Source: Paenibacillus sp. UNC451MF | GTDB lineage: Bacteria > Bacillota > Bacilli > Paenibacillales > NBRC-103111 | Assembly: GCF_000686845.1 (NCBI RefSeq) | Contig: NZ_JMLS01000001.1 | Coordinates: 248,001 to 312,000 of the forward strand | Reading direction: 5' to 3' | DNA: 64,000 bases | Notes under the pieces: generated by a model | Database searches by the model: none | Told to the model about the DNA's origin: nothing | What the model saw: only the letters and a program-made list of their open reading frames with translations | Translations under genes and position numbers: made by a program | Shown here: positions 1-6,609 of the stretch, in pieces | How positions within the stretch are numbered: position 1 is the first letter of the stretch | Layout of the letters: every line of letters begins with the position of its first letter

Positions 1-500
1 ACGGCACTGACGGCCAGGAATAATCCTTTTCCCCATGCTGTAGGGATATGCCGCCAGATGAGAAAGGACAGCGCTCCGTAGAGGGTGAAGGCAGCCATGG
101 AATGGCCGCTGGGAAAGCTGTACCCAGTAGCCTCCGCTATGCGGTGAATCGTTGGGCGAGCGCGATGAAACATGATTTTCAGAAGCTCGTTCAATAGCCA
201 GGAGCTCATCAAGATGGTAAGGAAAAATATCACTTCCCTGCGGTGTCCAAGCACTTTGTATAGAAAAATAGAGGTGAGGACCGTAAGAACGGTTGCGGGA
301 ATTCCTGCCCCGATGAAGCTAAATGCTTTCATGATCGCTGTAAGGACCGGTGATTCTTTACCTTGAATGAATGAAATGAGGGTTTGGTCAAAAGCCGTGA
401 TGCTTTGATCACTAATGAGCAGTGCAACCAAACCAAAACCCATGGCGCATAACAGACAAATAAGAAAGGCCCGGGCCAGAAGCCATTGAAGTTGTTTCAA
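1..500 (-). CDS. PAP2-family membrane phosphatase (partial, 3' end off the window)
   Basis: Reading right to left from a TTG at 500, the frame stays open to the window edge and gives about 166 residues. The start is supported by an AGCAGGAGG ribosome site about 10 bases upstream. The protein has hydrophobic helices near its N-terminus. Around residues 110-150 it carries the type 2 phosphatidic acid phosphatase signature: a K-x6-RP block (KIMFHRARP) and a PSGHSMAA block. The final conserved His block would lie beyond the window. The family dephosphorylates lipid phosphates such as undecaprenyl pyrophosphate or phosphatidylglycerophosphate at the membrane; the substrate here cannot be told. It is divergent from the sugar operon beginning at 696. 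Confidence 0.85.
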   Translation of the reverse strand, partial: MKQLQWLLARAFLICLLCAMGFGLVALLISDQSITAFDQTLISFIQGKESPVLTAIMKAFSFIGAGIPATVLTVLTSIFLYKVLGHRREVIFFLTILMSSWLLNELLKIMFHRARPTIHRIAEATGYSFPSGHSMAAFTLYGALSFLIWRHIPTAWGKGLFLAVSA

Positions 501-630
501 AGGATAGATTCCTCCTGCTTAGGGTCAAGTGCTCTTCTATTATGCATGAGCGGAGAGCTTTTAGCCAATCCCTAGGCACAGTTTGTTGATCATTACTAGC
601 GATTTCATAGATTGAGGCAGAATGAAAAAT

Positions 631-666
631 AAAATGATTGAAAAAATCAAAAAAATGATTTAAAAT
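631..666 (+). promoter_or_regulatory. Promoter of the SIS-aldolase-kinase operon with two direct repeats
   Basis: TTGAAA at 638-643, a 17-base spacer and TAAAAT at 661-666 make a good sigma-A promoter 30 bases before the start codon at 696. An AAAATGATT(G/T)AAAA sequence occurs twice, at 631-644 and 652-665, 21 bases apart (two helical turns), across the promoter. It could be a regulator site; the regulator is unknown. Confidence 0.5.
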
Positions 667-695
667 TTCATTATTAAGATGAGAGGGGTAATAAA

Positions 696-1751
696 ATGAC
701 GACTTTCGGTCAATATACGTATCCGGAAATAGGTGCCCAAGCGGAAGCTTTGCAAGCAGCATGGGATCAGTTAGGTAAGCAGCAGGATTGGATCGATAAG
801 TATTTGCTTAATCCAAAGTTTGACGAAATTATTTTTATCGGTTCCGGTTCTTCCTATTATCAAGCTTTATCTATGGCTTCCACCTGCCGTTCATGGTTAG
901 GCAAAAGCTCGACGGCTTACCCGTCTTCTGAACTGTTCTTATTCCGTGAGCAAACAGCTCCGGCACATCGCAATTATTTGGTTATCGGCGTATCCCGCTC
1001 AGGGGAATCGACGGAAGTGATTTTAGCTTTGGAATCGGTCAAAGATCTTTCGTTCATTACGGTAGCGGGGATTACGTGCTACGAAAACAGCAAGATGGCG
1101 CAAATTGCAGAATGCCTCTTATCCCCTTTGGGGAAAGAAACTAGCACAGTAATGACGAAATCTTTCATGAGTATGACGTTTATGATGCAAGCGGCTATCG
1201 CTAAGGCATCCGGCAAAGAAAACCTGATCCGTGAAATGGAGCAAGTAATCGGCTTGGATGCGGCTTTGGTCAAAAAAGCGGATCCATTCGTACAAAAGCT
1301 ATTAAACGAGAACTCCTTCAATAAATTTATATATCTTGGAATGGGAACAAGCTACGGCATTGCTTTGGAAGCTTGCCTGAAAATAAAAGAAATGTCCTAC
1401 GTGTGGACAGAAGCTTACGGCACGCTGGAATTCCGTCACGGTCCAAAGTCCGTTGTTGAGCCAGGCACTCTCGTAGTAGTGATGGTTTCGGAGAAAGCTC
1501 GCTCTTACGAGCTTAAGGTAGCTGAAGAAATGAAAGCCTACGGCGCATTCGTCCTTCTGTTAACTGCGAAGCAAGGTGAGGATACGGCGTTTGCGGATGC
1601 GGTTGTAGAAATCGGCGGCGAATCGATCTCCGATGACGCACGCAGCGTACTGTACTTGCCGACTCTGCAATATTTGGGCTTCTATACAGCAATGAAACGC
1701 AACGTGAATCCGGATGAGCCGCGCAACTTGACGCAGGTCGTTATTATTTAA
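696..1751 (+). CDS. Double-SIS sugar-phosphate isomerase/deaminase, AgaS-like
   Basis: 351 residues with two sugar isomerase (SIS) domains. The first holds the phosphosugar-binding loop IGSGSSYYQA near residue 47 and a VSRSGEST loop near residue 105. The second begins near residue 210 (YLGMGTSYG). The C-terminal DEPRNLTQVV tail is typical of AgaS/FrlB/GlmS-type SIS proteins. There is no glutamine amidotransferase domain, so it is not a GlmS synthase. AgaS-type enzymes convert galactosamine-6-phosphate to tagatose-6-phosphate. The aldolase and PfkB kinase downstream fit that role, although fructosamine or another amino sugar is possible. The start follows AGAGGGG with correct spacing. Confidence 0.8.
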   Translation: MTTFGQYTYPEIGAQAEALQAAWDQLGKQQDWIDKYLLNPKFDEIIFIGSGSSYYQALSMASTCRSWLGKSSTAYPSSELFLFREQTAPAHRNYLVIGVSRSGESTEVILALESVKDLSFITVAGITCYENSKMAQIAECLLSPLGKETSTVMTKSFMSMTFMMQAAIAKASGKENLIREMEQVIGLDAALVKKADPFVQKLLNENSFNKFIYLGMGTSYGIALEACLKIKEMSYVWTEAYGTLEFRHGPKSVVEPGTLVVVMVSEKARSYELKVAEEMKAYGAFVLLLTAKQGEDTAFADAVVEIGGESISDDARSVLYLPTLQYLGFYTAMKRNVNPDEPRNLTQVVII

Positions 1752-1766
1752 TAGGAGGGCAATCTT

Positions 1767-2633
1767 ATGCCATTAGTATCGTCTACACCACTATTGGAAG
1801 CAGCCAGAGCTAACGGTTATGCTGTGGGAGCTTTTAACGTTCATACCTTGGAAATGCTGCAGGCCGTAGTTGAAGCTGCTGAGGAGACGCAGTCTCCGTT
1901 AATTTTGCAATCCACCGTCGGTACGGTGAAGCATCTGGGAGCCGATTACATTGCGGCTGCTGCCAAGGCGGCTGCTGATCGTTCCAGCGTACCTATCGCA
2001 CTACATTTGGATCACTGTACGGAATTTGATGTGCTAGTTCAATGTATTCGTGCGGGTTACACCTCAGTTATGATTGATGCGTCGATGCATCCTTTTGAAG
2101 AAAATGTTAGACAAACGCTGCGGGTTGTGGAAATCGCTAAAGCGGTTGGCATTAACGTTGAAGCGGAATTAGGCAAAGTTGGAGGCGTCGAGGACGATAT
2201 CGTCGTTGCGGAGCACGAGGCTTTGATGGCGGACCCAGATGAGTGCGTTCGTTTTGTTGAACTGACGGGTGTCCAAACGTTAGCTCCGGCAATCGGTACA
2301 GCGCACGGCATTTACAAAGGGGAGCCGAAAATCGATTTTGAACGCATTCAGCGTATTGCGCAAAAGGTACCTGTGCCATTGGTGCTTCATGGAGGCTCCG
2401 GTATCCCAGAAGAGCAGGTGAAGCGTAGTGTTTCGCTCGGCATGGCCAAAATGAATATTGCTACTGAAATCCGCATTGTATTTTCGGATGCAATCAAAAG
2501 TGTATTCGCCCAAAATCCGGACGAAAATGATCCTCGCAAATATATGATTCCTGCCAAAAAAGCAGTTAAAGCTGCTGCTATTGAAAAAATGAGAATGGTA
2601 GGCTGCATCGGTAAAGCGCAGGATTGGCGCTAA
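1767..2633 (+). CDS. Class II ketose-bisphosphate aldolase (tagatose/fructose bisphosphate type)
   Basis: 288 residues, the usual length for class II aldolases of the KbaY/GatY/FbaA group. The metal-binding HLDHC block is at residues 80-84, an AEL/VGG block lies mid-protein, and the phosphate-binding HGGSGIP block is near residue 210, followed by KMNIATEI. These zinc enzymes split tagatose-1,6- or fructose-1,6-bisphosphate into dihydroxyacetone phosphate and glyceraldehyde-3-phosphate. The start follows AGGAGGG 15 bases after the SIS gene stop, so the two are co-transcribed. Context with an AgaS-like isomerase and a LacC-like kinase favours the tagatose branch, but the sequence alone does not separate the substrates. 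Confidence 0.88.
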   Translation: MPLVSSTPLLEAARANGYAVGAFNVHTLEMLQAVVEAAEETQSPLILQSTVGTVKHLGADYIAAAAKAAADRSSVPIALHLDHCTEFDVLVQCIRAGYTSVMIDASMHPFEENVRQTLRVVEIAKAVGINVEAELGKVGGVEDDIVVAEHEALMADPDECVRFVELTGVQTLAPAIGTAHGIYKGEPKIDFERIQRIAQKVPVPLVLHGGSGIPEEQVKRSVSLGMAKMNIATEIRIVFSDAIKSVFAQNPDENDPRKYMIPAKKAVKAAAIEKMRMVGCIGKAQDWR

Positions 2634-2735
2634 TCGCAGTCTGCTTATTGCGATAGCTTCTTAAGCATAGTCTGGAGGAGTGCTTCGCCTGCTGAGCGGG
2701 CGGTCACCAGTCGGACTTCTAGGAGAGGAACCATT

Positions 2736-3692
2736 ATGATAACAACGGTCACACTGAATGCGGCGATTGACAAAACGTATTATTTGTCTTCATTTCCTTT
2801 GGGACGGGTATCCAGAGTACGTCGGATGTTTGCGGAGCCGGGAGGCAAAGGAATCAATGTGGCGCGGGTCATCCATCAACTGGGATATCCTGTGACCGCT
2901 ACGGGATTTTTAGGCGGTTACAATGGAGAGTGGATCTGCAATGCTTTAGGTAAGCAGGGGATTGCGAATGATTTTGTGCAGATCGAGGGAGAATCCCGCT
3001 TATGCCTGAACATGATTGACGAAGCAACAGGTGTTTCCACGGAGGTGCTGGAAGGTGGAGCATCCATCCCTCAAGAGGCTATAGAGCAGCTAATCGTTAA
3101 GGTAAAACGGCTGGCTGCGCAATCCAAGATTGTTTGTATCAGCGGCAGCCTTCCTAATGGTATTCCGGATGACTTTTATGCCGAGCTGATTGAGATTGTC
3201 AAAAAGGCAGGTGCGTTAGCCTTTTTGGATACTAGCGGTGCTTCGCTGCGAAACGGTATTCGAGCTATTCCTTACTTTACAAAACCGAATGAAGATGAAA
3301 TCGTCCAGCTGCTCGGAACGCAAATGGAGCTGGATATGAGCAAAGATATGGCCGATGTTCAGCAGGTATTGAAGGAGCAGCTAATCTCGCTGTATGACAA
3401 AGGGATTCCGACGGTTACGGTATCGCTGGGATCACAGGGGTCCCTGACTTCCGTGGAGGGAGCTGTATTCCGAGCTAAAGCCCCGCGGATCGATGTTGTA
3501 AATACGGTCGGCTGCGGTGATGCTTTCGTCGCAGGGATGGCTATTGCTACGGCAGGGGAATTACCCGCAAATGAGCGGATCGCATACGCGACTGCTGTTG
3601 GCTCGGCTAATGCGTTAACGGAAAAAGCCGGCTATGTGAACAAGCTAGATGTCCAGCGGTTGTTTTCCGATATTGCGGTCGAGCAGATTTAA
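2736..3692 (+). CDS. PfkB-family hexose-phosphate kinase (1-phosphofructokinase / tagatose-6-phosphate kinase type)
   Basis: 318 residues. The N-terminal ribokinase-family block GGKGINVARV is at residues 36-45. The C-terminal catalytic block reads NTVGCGDAFVAGMA around residue 255, with the catalytic Asp after GCG (most relatives have GAGD). Length and motifs match the FruK/LacC branch, which phosphorylates fructose-1-phosphate or tagatose-6-phosphate. In this operon it would supply the bisphosphate to the upstream aldolase. About 100 bases separate it from the aldolase gene with no obvious terminator, and it has its own ribosome site (AGGAGAGGA). No PTS or transporter gene is linked. Confidence 0.85.
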   Translation: MITTVTLNAAIDKTYYLSSFPLGRVSRVRRMFAEPGGKGINVARVIHQLGYPVTATGFLGGYNGEWICNALGKQGIANDFVQIEGESRLCLNMIDEATGVSTEVLEGGASIPQEAIEQLIVKVKRLAAQSKIVCISGSLPNGIPDDFYAELIEIVKKAGALAFLDTSGASLRNGIRAIPYFTKPNEDEIVQLLGTQMELDMSKDMADVQQVLKEQLISLYDKGIPTVTVSLGSQGSLTSVEGAVFRAKAPRIDVVNTVGCGDAFVAGMAIATAGELPANERIAYATAVGSANALTEKAGYVNKLDVQRLFSDIAVEQI

Positions 3693-3695
3693 TAG

Positions 3696-3727
3696 AAAAA
3701 CGGTGCGATCTTTCGCACCGTTTTTTT
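3696..3727 (+). terminator. Bidirectional terminator, left twin of the hairpin at 3935
   Basis: Stem CGGTGCGA (3701-3708), loop TCTT and TCGCACCG (3713-3720), preceded by AAAAA and followed by seven T. It can end transcription from the kinase gene rightward, and from the LacI gene leftward. The same 8-bp stem recurs at 3935-3954 with a different loop. Confidence 0.85.
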
Positions 3728-3730
3728 GAT

Positions 3731-3924
3731 GAGAAACCCAGCTTTTCAGAAAACTGCAAAGATGTAGGTAGGGTATCTCCTGGAGGAGCGATAGCGTTCG
3801 CCTTTGTTATCGGGAAATCACCGCTGCAAAGCGATTAAATTAAAAATTTCCCGATAACAACAGCGGCTGGAAGGAGGTACCCTACCGGGGGACGAAGCAG
3901 GTTTCTTATATTTACAGGTTTCTC
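3731..3924 (-). repeat. Dispersed palindromic repeat, copy 1 (194 bp)
   Basis: Begins GAGAAACC and ends GGTTTCTC (8-bp terminal inverted repeat). Inside are long imperfect arms meeting at GGGAAAT / ATTTCCC. Relative to the copies at 6354 and 59719 it is inverted: the arm containing CGCTGTTGTTATCGGG is on the minus strand here. Conserved blocks include AACAAAGGCG, CGCTATCGCTCCTCCA and GGGTATCTCC. It has no ORF of note. It lies between the convergent kinase and LacI genes, with a matching terminator hairpin 10 bp outside each end. I do not recognise a named family. Confidence 0.85.
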
Positions 3925-3934
3925 CTCCAACTGA

Positions 3935-3960
3935 CGGTGCGATAACTCGCACCGTTTTTT
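3935..3960 (+). terminator. Terminator hairpin, right twin of 3696
   Basis: Stem CGGTGCGA (3935-3942), loop TAAC, TCGCACCG (3947-3954), then six T. The stem is identical to that at 3701-3720 but the loop differs. There is no A-tract on its left, so it works only rightward. Confidence 0.75.
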
Positions 3961-3963
3961 CCA

Positions 3964-4974
3964 CTAGCTCCGCTGAGTCGATTTGCGAACAATGAGCTGA
4001 GAAGGAAGAACCACCTTGCGGTTGGTTGCAGGCGCCGTACCTTCAATACGCTCAATGAGCATTTGCATTCCTATATAGCCCATGTCATAAGCAGGCTGCG
4101 CGGCGACCGTCAGGAACGGATTATAATCCGGAATAGGCTCCGGGTCGTCAAAGCAAGCTACCGCGATTTCATCTGGAACTTGGAGATTCATTTCCCGCAG
4201 CGCTCGCAGCGTATTGACACCAATAAAATTGTTGGCGGCAAGTATGGCGGTCGGACGCCCTGACGGAGACAAGCTCATCAAGGTGCGAACGATTTCCGAG
4301 AAATTGTCTTGGAGAAAATGAGTTTCTATTAATAATTCTGGAATGAGATCCAGTCCGTTCAGCGTAAGTGCATCAGTAAAGGCCAGAAGTCTTTCCCTTG
4401 CATTGGATGCCGTGCTAGGGCCATTGATCAGGGCAATTTTCCGATGTCCCTTCTCGACGAGATGCGCAACGAGCTTGCGGGTCGTCTCCGCATTATCACC
4501 CATAACGAGGTCGGCTGCAATGCCTTCTACATATCTATCAACGAATACGAACGGAACCCTACGCTTAGCAAGCTTGCGCAGGTTGGCAAGGGAGGGATCA
4601 CCGGTCGGGGCAATCAGAACGCCGTCCACTTTGGTCGAAAGCAGCAGGTCGATATAGCGCGATTCTTTGACGGTCTGTTCATCCGAATTCCCGAGCAGCA
4701 GCTGATAGCCGGCTTGAAGCGCCTTATCTTCAGCGCCTCTCGCAATGTTTGTGAAGAACGGGTTGGATATATCCGAGATGACAAGTGAGACGAGCTTCGT
4801 TTCCTTGGATATAAGACTCCGTGCCTGTTTATTGGGGATATAATCAAGCTCTTGAATAATGTCTTCAACCTTTTTTCTTGTTTTTTCACTGATTGAAGGG
4901 GAGTTATTAATAACCCGCGATACGGTCATGGGGGAGACATTTGCTTTTTTTGCGATATCATAAATGGTTACCAT
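3964..4974 (-). CDS. LacI-family transcriptional regulator
   Basis: 336 residues from the ATG at 4974, chosen because it begins the helix-turn-helix directly (MVTIYDIAKKANVSPMTVSR) and has GAAAGGA 11 bases upstream. The frame is open further upstream, but those residues do not match the family. After the HTH and hinge helix (NKQARSL) comes a periplasmic-binding-like sugar-sensing domain (NPFFTNIARGAE; VDGVLIAP). It is divergent from the dehydrogenase at 5293. A perfect 18-bp dyad with a central CG, typical of LacI-family operators, lies in the shared region at 5111-5128. It is therefore likely to repress the dehydrogenase, and perhaps itself, in response to a sugar or sugar acid. Confidence 0.9.
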   Translation of the reverse strand: MVTIYDIAKKANVSPMTVSRVINNSPSISEKTRKKVEDIIQELDYIPNKQARSLISKETKLVSLVISDISNPFFTNIARGAEDKALQAGYQLLLGNSDEQTVKESRYIDLLLSTKVDGVLIAPTGDPSLANLRKLAKRRVPFVFVDRYVEGIAADLVMGDNAETTRKLVAHLVEKGHRKIALINGPSTASNARERLLAFTDALTLNGLDLIPELLIETHFLQDNFSEIVRTLMSLSPSGRPTAILAANNFIGVNTLRALREMNLQVPDEIAVACFDDPEPIPDYNPFLTVAAQPAYDMGYIGMQMLIERIEGTAPATNRKVVLPSQLIVRKSTQRS

Positions 4975-5081
4975 CAGGCATAAAATCCTTTCAAAAACAA
5001 GGTTCGTTAATTCAAGAGACAAGCGCTCAACATGGATATCATTTTGAAACAAATGAAAATAATTTTCAAGCGGAATATGGA

Positions 5082-5128
5082 TTGACGAATGAAAAATATG
5101 CTGTTATTTTTATGTTATCGATAACATA
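5082..5128 (+). promoter_or_regulatory. Promoter with perfect LacI-type operator dyad
   Basis: TTGACG (5082-5087), 17-base spacer, TATTTT (5105-5110), then the perfect palindrome TATGTTATCGATAACATA at 5111-5128. The dyad would cover the transcription start. It sits between the divergent LacI gene and the dehydrogenase, as expected for the local repressor's operator. It also resembles a cre site with one mismatch. Confidence 0.65.
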
Positions 5129-5176
5129 AAACTATCATATAATTTATTTGCATTCAATAGAGCTGGGAGGCATAGG

Positions 5177-5224
5177 ATGAAACACCGTAAACTGGGGAAA
5201 CCCGGGATGGATGTTTCTTTTTAA
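5177..5224 (+). pseudogene. Remnant of an aldo/keto reductase (first 15 codons only)
   Basis: A ribosome site (GGGAGG) precedes ATG at 5177. The 15 codons read MKHRKLGKPGMDVSF and then stop. This matches the conserved N-terminus of aldo/keto reductases (M-K-Y-R-x-L-G-x-T/P-G-x-x-V-S). Nothing of the rest of the enzyme follows before the dehydrogenase start at 5293. It looks like the scar of a deletion that joined the promoter/operator to the downstream gene. It could instead serve as a short leader peptide. Confidence 0.55.
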
Positions 5225-5292
5225 AATATAGAACATCATTTGACACAACTCAATGCTCTCAAATCCATCTATCGAAAAGAGGAGTATCCCTT

Positions 5293-6306
5293 ATGAAAGC
5301 TATTGTTTGTGAAGAGCCGAATCGTTTTGAAATGAAGGAATTTGAAGTTCCGAAGGCGGGTGAAGGTGAGGCTCTGATTCGTATTCGCCGTGTTGGTATA
5401 TGCGGAACGGATTTGCACGCGTATAAAGGGAATCAGCCATACTTCGTTTATCCTCGTATTCTAGGTCATGAGCTGGCGGCAGAAATAGTGGAAATCGGTA
5501 AAAATGCGCAAGGATTGAAGGCAGGAGATCGTGTCACGATCATGCCTTATATCGAGTGTGGAACATGCATTGCCTGCCGCAGCGGCAAAACGAACTGCTG
5601 CACGACCATGAGCGTGTTGGGCGTTCATCAAGACGGAGGGATGAGGGAGTACATGACGGTGCCTGCCGATCATCTGTTGTCAGCCGAAGGACTCAGCTTC
5701 GATCAGACAGCCATCGTAGAATGCTTCAGCATTGGTGCTCATGCCGTGCGAAGAGCAGCTATTACTCCGGGAGAGTTTGCGCTTGTCATTGGTGCGGGCC
5801 CTATTGGTCTTGGCGTCATGAAATTTGCCAAGCTGGCGGGGGCTACGGTTATTGCTCTGGATATTAATGAGGAACGTTTGAATTACTGTAAGGAATGGGC
5901 GCCAGCTGATTACATAGTGAACGCTAAGAACGACCCTGTAAAGGAGATCGAAGCCAATACCGGAGGCGATTTTCCGACGGTTGTTCTTGATGCAACAGGC
6001 AATGCGAAATCGATGGAGGGTGCGCTTCAGTACGTATCCCACGGCGGAAGGCTTGTTTATGTCGGTTTGGTTAAAAGCGATATTGCGTTCAGTGATCCGG
6101 ATTTTCACAAACGAGAGATGTCTATCATAAGCAGCCGCAATGCCACTCGAGTTGACTTCGAGCAAGTCATCGAGAGCATTCGCAGAGGTCAAGTGGATAC
6201 AGAGTCCTTCATTACTCATCGTGCTCCTTTTAATGAGATGATCGGTGCCTATGAAAGCTGGTTGAAGCCAGAGACAGGGGTTATTAAGGCAGTAGTTGAG
6301 GTGTAG
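5293..6306 (+). CDS. Zinc-type medium-chain alcohol dehydrogenase, LgoD-like (L-galactonate/L-gulonate 5-dehydrogenase type)
   Basis: 337 residues. The catalytic zinc ligands appear as Cys37 in GICGTD and His59-Glu60 in LGHE. The structural zinc site is the cysteine set at 89, 92, 95 and 102/103. The Rossmann loop VIGAGPIGLG is near residue 165. The stretch GVHQDGG and the overall pattern recall E. coli LgoD (YjjN), which oxidises L-galactonate; related enzymes act on sorbitol, galactitol-phosphate or threonine. The divergent LacI regulator and operator dyad indicate sugar-acid or polyol induction. The start has AGAGGAG upstream. The gene probably lost a co-transcribed aldo/keto reductase (see 5177). 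Confidence 0.8.
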   Translation: MKAIVCEEPNRFEMKEFEVPKAGEGEALIRIRRVGICGTDLHAYKGNQPYFVYPRILGHELAAEIVEIGKNAQGLKAGDRVTIMPYIECGTCIACRSGKTNCCTTMSVLGVHQDGGMREYMTVPADHLLSAEGLSFDQTAIVECFSIGAHAVRRAAITPGEFALVIGAGPIGLGVMKFAKLAGATVIALDINEERLNYCKEWAPADYIVNAKNDPVKEIEANTGGDFPTVVLDATGNAKSMEGALQYVSHGGRLVYVGLVKSDIAFSDPDFHKREMSIISSRNATRVDFEQVIESIRRGQVDTESFITHRAPFNEMIGAYESWLKPETGVIKAVVEV

Positions 6307-6317
6307 GAGCAGCAAAG

Positions 6318-6343
6318 GGCATCCTCTGTAGTAAGAGGACGCC
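6318..6343 (+). terminator. Hairpin, left twin of 6562
   Basis: GGC-A-TCCTCT (6318-6327), loop GTAGTA, AGAGGA-C-GCC (6334-6343), with one A/C mismatch. Preceded by CAGCAAAGG. The TCCTCT/AGAGGA core equals that of the hairpin at 6562-6587. There is no T-tract rightward; read leftward it is followed by CTTTGCTG. Confidence 0.55.
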
Positions 6344-6353
6344 TAAGATTGAC

Positions 6354-6551
6354 GAGAAAACCATAATGTTTTAGCAGTATTCGTGTTACTCCGGTGGGGT
6401 ATCCCCTTCCGGCCGCTGTTGTTATTGGGAAATATTAAATTTACCCGCCTTATAACGGAGATTTCCCAATAACAAAGGCGGACGCTATCGCTCCTCCAGG
6501 GGATACCCCACCTCCAGCATTCAGCTAAATTCTAATCACTGAGTTTTTCTC
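6354..6551 (+). repeat. Dispersed palindromic repeat, copy 2 (198 bp)
   Basis: Ends are GAGAAAACC and a complementary GTTTTTCTC. The outer arm pair GTGGGGTATC / GATACCCCAC and the inner GGGAAAT / ATTTCCC arms are clear. Blocks GCCGCTGTTGTTATTGGG and AACAAAGGCGGACGCTATCG are shared with copies 1 and 3. It lies between the convergent dehydrogenase and GH43 genes. Matching hairpins sit exactly 10 bp outside each end. Confidence 0.85.
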
Positions 6552-6561
6552 GACAGACGTA

Positions 6562-6591
6562 GGCCTCCTCTGATTAAAGAGGAGGCCTTTT
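6562..6591 (+). terminator. Terminator hairpin, right twin of 6318
   Basis: GGCCTCCTCT (6562-6571), loop GATTAA, AGAGGAGGCC (6578-6587), then TTTT and GCTG. The flanks CAGCAAAGG (left of 6318) and CCTTTTGCTG (here) are complementary, as if one longer terminator had been split by the repeat. Confidence 0.75.
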
Positions 6592-6609
6592 GCTGAGTAG
6601 AGTATTTAA

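Noticed and set aside
172-366. 64-codon plus-strand frame near the window start
   Set aside because: It is antisense to the PAP2 gene, which carries clear catalytic motifs on the minus strand.
3696-3960. Repeated hairpins as a CRISPR or IS end
   Set aside because: There are no regularly spaced identical repeats with unique spacers and no transposase ORF; the structure is a single long imperfect palindrome.
5680-6315. 211-codon open frame on the minus strand inside the dehydrogenase gene
   Set aside because: It lies opposite a well-conserved gene, has no ribosome site and no recognisable motif; a frame shadow.
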